Source: JBBRBB01 sp963830175 (GTDB lineage Bacteria > Bacteroidota > Bacteroidia > Chitinophagales > Chitinophagaceae). From it: a stretch of 64,000 bases of DNA. A model generated the notes under the pieces. That model made no database searches. It saw nothing but the letters and a program-made list of their open reading frames with translations, and was not told where the DNA came from. The DNA is taken from assembly GCA_963830175.1 (NCBI GenBank), contig CAWHKV010000002.1:1054001-1118000 (forward strand). Direction: 5' to 3'. Of the stretch, positions 54,597-64,000 are shown piece by piece (positions within the stretch are counted from its first letter, which is position 1; the number at the start of each line of letters is the position of its first letter). Both the position numbers and the translations under genes were made by a program.

Positions 54597-57157
54597 TTAT
54601 TGAATAAAAACTTTGGCAGAGTAGGTTTTTCCTCCACTGATCACCTGCAAATAGTAAACACCTTTTGTATGATGGAATTCTTCGCTTAAAGAATAAGTAT
54701 TACCTGCATTTGACTTAAATGATTGTTGATGTACGACCTTTCCTTTATTGTTTATAAGTACTGCATTAAATTCCCTTTCATCAAAATTTTGAATATTGAA
54801 CTTTATGGTTGATGTGGCCGGATTAGGGGAAACCTGTAACAAAACTTTTCTTTTATTAAATGTTACCAGCTGAACAGATGACAGGCTGATTTTTCCATCC
54901 ATATCAATTTGTTTTAACCGGTAATAATTTGTTCCATTCAATGTGTTGGCATCGTAGGTATTATATGATTGCGCCTCTAAAGAATTTCCTTTGCTATTAA
55001 CTGCACCAATGGTCATCCAATCTCTTTTGCCATCGCTGCTGCGTTCAATTTCAAACCTGTCGTTGTTTGTTTCGGTTGCTGTTTTCCACTGTAATAAACT
55101 TTTATCGTCTTCGGGTTTTGCAGTAAAACTTAAGAACCGAACCGGCAATACAGAATCGGTGAACGGTGATAACAATCTAAGGTCAGCTTTCATATAAGAA
55201 GGCCAGTAAACAGTTTTGTCATTTAGCATATGCCCTATGTCGCCAATATTTGAATACGAGTATGTGTATACACCATTGTTTTCGGTTTCCTCATGCAGCA
55301 AACCAAAATAAGAAAGAATGTCTGCCTGACCTTCTATTTGACCAACGATGCTTCTGCCCACCCAGGGACCGATGGGTGTTTGCGCATATAAAACTTCAAT
55401 TTTATCGCTTAAAGGGTTTAAGAATAATGAAACATAATGGTTGGGTCCCAACCTCGCCACCGAAAACAACTGAACATCTGCAATGTTTTTGCTGTTGCTT
55501 TCTGTATAACTCCACCCTGTATCTGTAAGAAACTGCCAGGGGGTTACGGAATTAAGCATGCCTGTTGGAAACCGTGCAACTACTGCGTAACTCTCTACAG
55601 AATTTACAGGCTTACTGCCGTATGCATAAGTAAAACCATCATCAGCCCTGCAAAGGGCAATGTAATATTGCTTACTTAACCACGGCATCCATTCAATACT
55701 CCGCAGTGTTAAATCGGGTAAAGAAAATACACCAACAGCTTCACGGTTTCCATCAGATAAATTATCACCCTGGTTCCATTGTACAACATCCGGAAGTAAA
55801 ACTTTAAGTGAATCATTTTCAACGATCATATCGCGTGGCCAGAAAAAGTTGTCATGTCCATGCGGGTTTGGTGGCTTCATTATCGCATCTGGTTTTTCGA
55901 GCGTACCACCAATTTTCGTAATTAAAGTTCCATCAGGCGGTGGTTCGCTTTGCACTACCAAAGTGTTTCTTAATAATTGGTGTGTGCTCATAGAATTGGT
56001 GGTAGTGTCGTTATACCCGTACCATCCGTCAGAGAAGGTCCAAACAGCTCTTCCATCGGGCAGCCCTACGGAATTTTCTCCATCAGCGCTTAGCCATGCA
56101 TATTGATCAACCGGGCGTTTGTTTTGCCACATGTAATTCATAGGCACATCAACTTCTGTATTATTTTCATCCAAAATATCTATCAGGTCAAGGTGATATT
56201 CTGTTTTAAACTGAAACAAAAAACTTAAAGCAACAGTTGGTTCAAAAGCTTTAAATGCAAACTGGAATTGCTGCCATCCTGTATATAATTTGTAATCGTA
56301 AGTAAGTTTTTTATTGCCTGTTAATACAAGTTGCATTTTAGCGCCATTTTTTGTTGAATAGGCCCAAAACCTAACCATATAAACCTTTCCCACCTGCGTT
56401 TCAACAGGCTGATGTGTAAGGGAAACATCACTTGCCATAATGGTTTGAGTAACATTTACCTTTAATGATTGTACACCTTCTTTTCGCTGGGTCTTATCAA
56501 AACTTGTTGTGGCTGCAGCACCTGCATTAACATTAAAAACCCAGTTATTCAAACCATTTTCAAAACTGCCATTTGTTATTGCATTTGATTTCGCATTTAT
56601 TGTTGCAGAAGTTTTTAAAGCGGGTAAAGCAACAGGATATTCGCCACCGGGAACACGAAAATAATAGATTGTATTAGGCTGAATGTTTTCTGTAGGCTGT
56701 ATGCTGTATTCAAATTCGGTATTGGTGTTGGGTGAAAGATTGTACGCCAGCGTATTTGTTTTTACAATATTTTACCCGGAAAAAAAGAATTTGACGATCC
56801 ATTAATTTGTGATGTGGTAGGCGTAAGATCACCGATTTCGTTGTTGGCTGAGGTAAGTATAAAAGCATTGTTGCCGGGATAATTTATTACATATCTCCAT
56901 GGGCCGTCGGGTGCAGAGGCATATTGCAGGTTTGCATTTATTCCTTTGGGATCAGCGTTGTTGTTTTGCAATTGAATCCGCAACCTGATGATGCTGTCAA
57001 TCGATGTTATGGTTATAGGAACATTTTGTTCTGCGCGCCATGTTGCATTTGTTTCTGTGCCATCGTTGTTGCGCCACCTCCAGTTTGCCTGGGTAACATA
57101 GGCATTTGCCTGTGCGCCCAATGCGAGTAGGCAAATAATAAGACAGATGTTTTTCAT
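54597..57157 (-). CDS. T9SS multidomain protein: WRWR module, CBM-like and beta-propeller, frame broken
   Basis: Restored about 853 residues. Signal peptide MKNICLIICLLALGAQANA. Module about 20-170 begins VTQANWRWRNNDGTETNATW. Then a jelly-roll CBM4/9-like domain (SFENGLNNWVFNVNAG to FKTEYHLDLIDI). A five-bladed propeller-like domain of the DUF5005/DUF4185 type follows, opening AWLSADGENSVGLPDGRAVWTFSDG, with HDNFFWPRDMIVENDSLKVL. It ends with the T9SS linker LPVRFLSFTA and a sorting domain from LQVSPNPATSTIKF. The frame breaks near 56762-56775. Adding one T gives PGKIFVKTNTLAYNL, which aligns residue for residue with the paralogue's PGLVLVSSDTYSYSL. The propeller may be a glycosidase or lyase; I cannot tell. 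Confidence 0.8.
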
Positions 57158-57169
57158 GTTTTTTTAGTG

Positions 57170-60100
57170 TTAGTTTGATTTTATTACCTGGTATGAACCG
57201 GCTTTTAAATCGTTATTAAATAAAGCAACCGTGTAGCTTCCCGGCGCTACCTTTTTTCCAGAAAAATTTTTGCCATCCCAAATAAATTTGTGATCGCCGG
57301 CAGGCACTACCTGTTGCATACGATGCTGTAGCTGGCCTAAACTGTTATATACTTTAACCTGCACATTTGCCTGTTCTTTCGCATTTACCGGAATGGTTAT
57401 TTCATTTGAAAAAGGATTGGGAAATGGCGGAAAGCTTTTTAATATTATTTCTCTCTGCATATTACCCTTCTTTAAAGAAGAGGGTTGATTGATCATTGTA
57501 TTACCGTCTGCATACTGCTCAATCAGCAATTTGGGCGAATCATCCTGCGCTAATAAAGAAGCGTCGAACTCTGCCGTAAAATTTTTGATCTCACCTTTAA
57601 CCAGAGAAAAATAATTATCATTCATGTACACAGGTAATATGCGTTTGCCGGTTGCTGCACTTACCACCTGCACCCTAACTGTAAAAGCGATTCCTGCTGA
57701 ATTAAGCGGATTTTCAATCGTAGAATTTATTTGAAACTTTTCACTTTGTTTACTTACCTGTGTTTGAACTTTAAGGCTTACAGGTTTAAGTGTATTTAAT
57801 AAAGTATAATCATTTGATTTACCTGTCCAGTAAAAATTATCTGATACGACCTTTCCGCTTGAATCCTTTAACTGTAGTTTTAAAAAATGTACATCGGTAA
57901 GACTAACCCTGTCGGGCCCGTATACCTCAAATTCGTACATGGAATATCCGAAAACGGTTCCGCGTTTAACGCCCTGCATACGTACATACCGGGCATTTAT
58001 TTTTGCAAAGTCAATTTCATCTACATTGCCATCACCGGTTTCCGTTGAAAACACATCCATCCAATCCTTTCCGTTTGCTGATAGCTGAATCTTATAACTT
58101 TTGCCATAAGCACCTTCCCATTTTATTACAACAGCACTAACAGGCTTTACTTCGCCAAGGTCTACAGCTATCCATTGATTATCGCTATAGTTACTTTCCC
58201 AACGGGTTTCGGTCTTACCATCAAAAGCTTTATCTACTGTATTTGTACCTTTTGATGAAGATGCCGAACCTGTTTTACTATACGCATAATTAAACATGCG
58301 GGCATATTTGCCGAACACATCAAAGCAATAGGCTGAAGTGTCTTTTATTGAGTTAACATTGGCAATGCTGCCAAGCTGTTTTATTTCGGTTCCATCTAAA
58401 TTATAAACTGTAGAAACAGCAGTAAGGTTTGTAAGATTGCGGTTTGTGGTATTTATCACTTTAACTGAATCATCCGCAGCGCTCCATTGAATGTGTACAG
58501 GTTCGCAGGCTTTTTTAACGCCCCAGTATGCTCCATTGCAATCATAATAGTAATCATAGGTTTGCCAAACAAGCGATGGATAGGCGCTTTGACTCATCCA
58601 GTTTAAAATGCCTGATGCATCGTTCCAAATATTATCCAGCCACCCTTCGTACATGGCTTTGTTCGTTTCTATATTAACAAGTTGTGCCTTTCTGCAGAAA
58701 TCACGAATGCCCGTTGCGGTTCCATATTTATTGTTGATGGTTCTTTCATACGTGTCGGGACCTGCATTAGCACCAAGGGGTCCAAAGAAATGTTTGTTCC
58801 ACATTTCATTTCTCGGCCACCAGTTTTCTTCAGGAATAAATTCTTTAAAGCTTTCAAAAGTTGTAAAGACGGCGGTGCCTATCTCGCTTCTTAATCCCCA
58901 TTTGGCGTTTACAAAATTGGTTGGTCCTGTAAAATATTGGCGCGGTTCAAAATTTGTCCAAAACCCGCTGCCGGAAAGGTTTCCCTGGTTTGAACAGGGC
59001 TGGTAACGGCGGTCACTGCTATCATAGGAAATAATATGTTTTGCCATAATAGCATTTAATTCCGGGGAAGGATACGCCTCATTATCTCCACACCAAATGG
59101 CGATGCTTGCATGGTTTCTAAGTCTTTTTATTTTTTCAACTACGTTACTGTCGAAGCGCGGAACATCTCTTAATGCCGTGAAGAAATTATTCAGCCAGAA
59201 ATCGTCCCACACCATTATTCCATATTTGTCGCAATTGTCGTAAAATTCTTCATCGGTGGTAGAACCTAGCCAATTGCGGATCATGTTTAAATTCATGTCT
59301 TTATGAAAACGCATTTTTGTTTCATACTCATCCCCACGGCACCTGAGCATGTATTCACTCATACCCCAGTTTCCACCTTTTAAAAAAATGCGTGTTCCGT
59401 TCACATGTACATGCAGCACACCACCAATGGAATCATAGGAAAATTTTCTTATACCAAAGGGTGTTGTTACTTCATCACTAACACTTCCGTGTGGTTTTAA
59501 ACGAAAGTTTTAACTGATACATGTTGGGGTCTCCATACCCGTTCGGCCACCATAATTTAATGTTTCTTAAAAGCTGGTCATTTACAGATACATGCCGGGT
59601 TTCATTGGGTGCAAGTTTTAATGGGCGAGAAAATGTGAGACCACCCGGTTGAATGGTTGCCTCTAATATTCCATTTGTTATTTTATCGGAATGATTTACA
59701 ACATCGGCAGAAAAATCCATTTGCGCGGAGGTTGCGGTTATAATGTTTTTTGTTCGCACCCATGGGTCTTTAATGGTAACATTCACCGGATGTGGTAAAA
59801 TACACATCATCAGTAATACCCATATTCAGGCCCGGTACATACGGCATCCAATCCCAGCCGCCGGCAGATAAATATGTAGGGCTTGCCCAGTTTACGATTG
59901 GCTCTTCCGGCACATAAACCAGTACAACAAGTATGTTAGCGGCTCCTTTTTTAAGAATGTTTGTAACATCATATTTACCCCTTCTCATAAAACCATCGAG
60001 CACGCCTAATTTTACATTGTTCAGGTAAACATCTCCCCTGCTGTTGATGCCCTCAAAATTCAGCCATACCTTTTCAGACTGCAGCTTTCCCGGTACTATA

Positions 60101-60423
60101 AACCGGTTGCGATAAATAAAATTTTTATAGTATTTCTTTTTATCAACCCGGTAAATATTATCACCATAATTGGGGTCTTCTTCTATACCCGCATTAACAT
60201 GATCGCCGAAAACTGTGCCGGGAACAGTCGCTTTAACCCAGGCAGACATATCGTAGCCATCATTAAATAAAGCAGGCAATTGTGTAATGTCTCCCTGTGC
60301 ACTAATGCGCCAGTCACTTAAGGTAATTTTTAACTCCTGTGGAAAACCGGTTACCGCGAAGCAGATTAAATTAACCACCACCATGGTAATTGCAATAAAA
60401 AAACTATGGGTTATACTTCTCAT
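57170..60423 (-). CDS. GH2 family beta-mannosidase/exo-glucosaminidase-like enzyme, two frame breaks
   Basis: Restored about 1084 residues. Signal peptide within the first 30 residues. GH2 sugar-binding domain (LSDWRISAQGDI, VPGTVFGDHVNAG, VWLNFEGINSRGDVYLN, GGWDWMPYVPG), Ig-like domain (LWWPNGYGDPNMYQLKL) and TIM barrel (RIFLKGGNWGMSEYML, MIRNWLG). The acid/base is probably Glu about 447 in CGDNEAYPS, the nucleophile Glu about 513 in LRSEIG. An F5/8 type C (CBM32-like) domain is embedded at about 710-840 (DKAFDGKTETRWESNYSDNQWIAVDLG). The end is a T9SS type A sorting domain (FPPFPNPFSNEITI). Frame breaks lie near 59788-59795 and 59490-59505. It is a PUL exo-enzyme, probably surface-anchored. 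Confidence 0.83.
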
Positions 60424-60471
60424 GATTATTTTTAATATTAATAAGTAACGTGGTTATAGACTATACCACCA

Positions 60472-60489
60472 TTGCTAAATTTTTAGCAA
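60472..60489. promoter_or_regulatory. Palindrome upstream of the GH2 gene, candidate operator
   Basis: TTGCTAAA and TTTAGCAA form a perfect inverted repeat with a two-base spacer, 49 bases upstream of the GH2 start codon and about 208 bases before the divergent superoxide dismutase. An imperfect inverted repeat GGTTATAG-A-CTATACC lies beside it (60452-60467). Position and symmetry fit a dimeric regulator site; no regulator gene is in the window. Confidence 0.4.
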
Positions 60490-60696
60490 GAAAATTTAAT
60501 TTTATTTGCAGGTTGGGATAAAGGCTGTTGGCATAGAATAAAAAATCCTGGCGGTTTTTATTAATGCTATTGAAAAGAATGTTACAAAAAATTACAGTTA
60601 GGGACTAAGAAAATATGGATTATTAAATGAAATAAACAAAACGCAAAAATTTTGCGGTAACTTTTCAGGAAATATTTAAAACAAAATTTATTTGAA

Positions 60697-61293
60697 ATGA
60701 AACACGCTATTAAATGTTATCTCGCTGGGTTTATTCTACTCGGCTCTATTGGTTTAACCTCCTGCGGAAATGATGCAGATGATAATGATGATCATGATAC
60801 CACCACCGTGGTAAATGAAGATATTCATGCAAGTGCCATGGCGAGGGCTGATATTAATGCCACTTTTCCTGATACCACTTTAATGGGATCAGCAGTATTT
60901 ACCGTAGATAATGGCAAAGTGAAAATGGTTTTTGATATTACCGTTCCTTCACGCGCCGGTAAGAGTGTTGCCGTGCATTTACACGAGCATGGTGATTGCG
61001 GCGATAATGGAAAAGGTTCGCATGGACACTGGAACCCCACCAATAAACAACATGGAAAATGGGGAAGCGATAATTTTCACAGTGGCGATATTGGCAACGT
61101 AGACCTTGATGCTGAAGGAAAGGGTCATATTGAAATGTCAACAGATTTATGGACAATAGGTGGCGACTCAACAACCAACATTTTAAATAAAGCCGTGATT
61201 ATTCACAGTGGTGTTGATGACCTAAAAACGCAACCTTCCGGCGATGCAGGCAACCGGATAGGTTGTGGCGTAATAGAACAAAAAAACATGTAA
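60697..61293 (+). CDS. sodC: Copper/zinc superoxide dismutase lipoprotein
   Basis: 198 residues. The signal peptide ends in lipobox LTSC, and an Asp/His-rich linker (NDADDNDDHDTT) follows. Metal ligands are visible: VHLHEHGDC (Cu histidines and disulfide Cys), GHWNPTNKQHG (bridging and Zn histidines), HSGDIGNVDLD (Zn His and Asp), then VIIHSGVDDLKTQPSGDAGNRIGCGVI with the last Cu histidine, active-site arginine and second Cys. It converts superoxide to hydrogen peroxide and oxygen in the envelope. It is the only forward gene within the PUL and is ended by its own terminator. Confidence 0.95.
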   Translation: MKHAIKCYLAGFILLGSIGLTSCGNDADDNDDHDTTTVVNEDIHASAMARADINATFPDTTLMGSAVFTVDNGKVKMVFDITVPSRAGKSVAVHLHEHGDCGDNGKGSHGHWNPTNKQHGKWGSDNFHSGDIGNVDLDAEGKGHIEMSTDLWTIGGDSTTNILNKAVIIHSGVDDLKTQPSGDAGNRIGCGVIEQKNM

Positions 61294-61313
61294 AAGCCAT
61301 TTAAATTAGTTTA

Positions 61314-61343
61314 GCCTGCTATGGATAATAGCGGGCTTTTTTA
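61314..61343 (+). terminator. Terminator of the superoxide dismutase gene
   Basis: The nine-base stem GCCTGCTAT / ATAGCGGGC (one G-U pair) has loop GGATA and is followed by TTTTTTAT. It starts 20 bases after the stop codon. Confidence 0.85.
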
Positions 61344-61414
61344 TGATACCCCTAACCTGAAGGGAAAGCTTTTTATTTTATCTCCTTGCTGGTCTAGAAT
61401 AGATCCAATAATTA

Positions 61415-64000
61415 TTATTTTTTTGCCGGATCGTAAACGGCCACACCTACTTTACTGTCTGCAGCGCCATAATACAAGTACCATTTTTCTTTATATAATG
61501 CCAGACCTTCAATGAACACAGTGCCGGCGGCATATTGCCCGGTTTTTTCAAAGGGTTCAGCGGGTGCAAAAAATGGTGCATCCAGCCTGGCAATAGGTTT
61601 TGTAAGATCATTTTTATCGAATAATACCTGGCCGGCGGTGTATGTATTGGCGTTATATTTTTTATCACGCCTTTCATCACCTGCATTCTTGCCGTTGTAC
61701 AACAGTATGATTCCATCATCAGTCATAACAGCTGGCGGCCCACACTCTGTAAGATCACTGTCAAAAAAACCTTCACGCGGGGCTATGAGTTGTTTTAGAT
61801 TTCCATTTTCATTCAGCATGGGTTCCCAGTTCACAAGGTCTGTTGATGATGCGGGATTTACAAAATGCTCACCCCAGTACATCCAGTATTTACCATTGAT
61901 TTTTGCGATAACAAGTTTGCCATTCACAACCTTGGTTATAATGGATGCAGATTTACTTGCAGTATCAAGATATCTTCCTTTATGTGCGGTTTTAAATATC
62001 GGGCCATTCTTTTTCCAGTGAATCAGATCTGTGGAAGTTGCTGCGCCAATTCGCGGCACTTTGTTATTCCATTCGGTATATAGCATTACAAAAGTTCCGT
62101 CTTCCGTAACCGCTACACGGGGGTCTTCGCAGCCACCTTTCCACTCGTATTCTTTTGCATTGTCTTCTGCAGGAAATAAAACCGGGGTTTCTCTTCTAAC
62201 CATATTTATACCATCTGCAGTTGCAGCATACCCAATGCGGGATGTGCGTTCACCAATTGCAATTCCTGATTTGTCTTCGGCCCTGTACAAAACAATAATA
62301 GAATCGTTTTTTACAACAGCTGCGGGGTTGAAGGTATCGTTAGATTCCCACGCTACCTGTTGTTTACGCATCGGGTCGTAGAAGGTAGATTCACTTCTTG
62401 GAGAAATGACCGGGTTAACATCGGTTCTTACAAATTCTCCCAATGCCCAGTGTGGAAGGCATTTGTGATTTAAAGAATTCAGTGCATCCGCGGTAGCGAA
62501 GAAAGATGATGCAGGTAAACCGGAAGCATTAAATAATGTAGAAGAAGAAGTGTCATAATAAGCATACCGCACTGCTGAAGGGCTTTTGACTTCGGGTGAA
62601 CTTACTTTCAATAGGTTATTCTCAACGACTGCTGATGCAGGAAAAAAATTTCCATCAACACCCGCCATTTCAAAACCGTTATCACCCTTAAGATGCAATG
62701 CTCCATCAGTATGTTCAAACGAAAGAATGGCGTTACTTCCATTTACTTCCATCGATTTAAACAAAGGACCTGAATATGAAATTTCTTTACGGTTATAATC
62801 TTTAGCCAACGCCCAAAGAGCGAGCCTTTCGCCAACTGCAGGTTTGTTTGATGGATGTATGTCGTAGTTACTGTTTGCATCCAATATCACAGCCATACCG
62901 GTATTTGGGAGTGAAAGAGATTTTCGTTGTGCATCCCTGAGGGCTGCGGATGAGGTGCCGTTGCCACCATATTTAAATGGTGCGATCTGTACAAAATAAA
63001 AAGGAAAATTACCCTGCTTCCATTTATTACGCCAATTCGTGATCATGGTAGGGTAATAGTTTTTCGTATTGCTCTGCCCTGCCCACATTCGATTCTCCCT
63101 GGTACCATATGGCGCCTTTTATTGCAAACGGTACAAGTGGCGCAATCATTCCATTATATAAAACCGTAGGTACATTTGGGTTGTTTGCAATTACTGTAGG
63201 ATTTTTTACCAATTCAATAAAGTATTTCCATTCCCCAGCAAGATGTATGGTATCTGTTGAACCCGCCCCATCAGGATAAATTTTTAAAGCATTTTTATTC
63301 CCTAATAATCCACCTTCGCCACCTGTATCTATTACGCGAATTGTAAGCACCGCCTTACCATTTTTTACCACGTTACCCGGAATGGAATACGACCGTGGCT
63401 GGGACCATTTACCTTCCTCCATGGTTTCACCAACTTTGTTTCCATTAAACCATGTTATATCCATATCGTCAACAGGTCCCATTTCAAGTTTTAAATTTTT
63501 TCCCTGCCATTTGCGGGTACAATAATTTCTTGTTTAAACCAAACAATACCGTCCAAACCGGGGTTTCCTGCTTCTTCCCATTTATTAGGAACCTCCATAC
63601 TTTTCCATGCAGATACATCTAGCTCGTTATTTACATATTTTGATCTGAATATTTTGAAAAGAAGCTTCCCATTGTTTTTTGTTTTGATCGTCCTGCTCCA
63701 TTAATTTTTGAATGTTTGGTTTAATGGAATCAATCCGGTTTAACTGGTCATCAAAATCTTTCAACAATCTTAATGATCCGGGGCTTGTCCATGCCTCTGC
63801 AACGGTTCCTCCCCAACTGGTATTAATTAACCCGATGGGTACATGCAATTCATCATACAATTTTATGCCGAAGAAATAAGCAGTAGCACTAAAATCGTGC
63901 CACACTTGCAGAAGTGGCTGATGACCAGGAACCGGTGCAATCTTCCTGTGGACTGTAAGCAATTTTTTTAGCTACAGTGAATAACCTAATGGATGGATTC
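61415..64000 (-). CDS. Sialate O-acetylesterase-GH130 fusion, four frame breaks, start beyond window
   Basis: The gene enters from the right edge (frame NPSIRLFTVAKKIAYSPQ) and the SASA esterase part runs to about 62540. Its motifs are LINTSWGGTVAEAWTS (serine region), AIWYQGESNVG and SNYDIHPSNKPAVGERLA (Asp-His pair). The last ~330 residues are a GH130 domain: NPVISP, VLYRAEDKSG, GCEDPRVAVTEDGTFVMLYT, KYWMYWGE, GPPAVMTDDGIILLYNG and WYLYYGAADSKVGVA. GH130 enzymes are phosphorylases or hydrolases of beta-mannosides. Frame breaks lie near 63050-63060, 63510-63520, 63645-63660 and 63896-63901. The part holding GH130 is in one open frame, so the fusion is real in this sequence. Confidence 0.82.

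Noticed and set aside
56762..57157. A stand-alone 131-residue exported protein
   Set aside because: Alignment with the intact paralogue shows it is the N-terminal module of the larger T9SS protein, cut by a one-base loss.
63627..63962. Separate small protein starting MLTVHRKIAPVPGHQP
   Set aside because: Its first 20 residues are out of frame. The true esterase frame (FTVAKKIAYSPQEDCTGSW) runs beside it from the window edge, and the esterase sequence VWHDFSATAYFFG follows after a one-base break.

Overview
The window looks like a chromosomal segment of a Bacteroidota bacterium, most likely of the Chitinophagaceae/Sphingobacteriia type. The evidence is an AT-rich genome with SusC/SusD pairs, a PorW/SprE-type component of the type IX secretion system (T9SS), several proteins ending in T9SS type A sorting domains, DUF4961 and DUF5004 companions, and TAnnTTTG-type promoter boxes. 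The taxonomic placement is inferred from gene content only.

Layout. 0-5.6 kb holds the PorW/SprE homologue, then a small forward cluster (membrane protein with an M23-associated N-terminal segment but no peptidase domain, 4-TM protein, SprT-like metalloprotease, SDR). 5.75-8.86 kb is a very AT-rich three-gene cassette centred on a DUF3696-type AAA ATPase and is the best candidate for an undescribed defence module. 9.3-15.4 kb is a forward operon: a TIM-barrel protein and a Tm-1-like protein (the two halves of the tomato Tm-1 protein, here as separate overlapping genes), a large beta-propeller/cytochrome c/ThuA protein, and a cytochrome c lipoprotein. It ends at a bidirectional terminator and a tRNA-Arg(ACG). 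15.7-19.6 kb has a small exported protein, a ligase-associated DEXH helicase and a glutamine amidotransferase. 19.8-24.5 kb is a 1550-residue C25 (gingipain-type) T9SS protease. 24.8-38.97 kb holds an orphan nuclease-like gene, a TPR protein, gyrA, a GYF-domain membrane protein, saccharopine dehydrogenase, a sirtuin, lgt, a helical-repeat protein, two tandem small-RNA-like repeats and lnt. 39.0-64 kb is a polysaccharide utilisation locus: two SusC, two SusD, DUF4961, DUF5004, three T9SS proteins sharing a new N-terminal module, two SASA-type acetylesterases (one fused to GH130) and a GH2 enzyme with an F5/8C domain. A Cu/Zn superoxide dismutase lies inside it on the other strand.

How it fits together. 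The T9SS component at the left exports the C25 protease and the sorting-domain proteins of the PUL. lgt and lnt would mature the SusD and other lipoproteins. The PUL enzyme set (GH130, GH2 of the mannosidase/exo-glucosaminidase type, O-acetylesterases) suggests an acetylated mannose-containing glycan; this is inference.

Quality warning. I count about 13 single-base reading-frame breaks, ten of them between 47 and 64 kb and four within 850 bases at the right edge. They also hit essential lnt, so many are probably sequence errors. Broken genes are given below with full restored spans.
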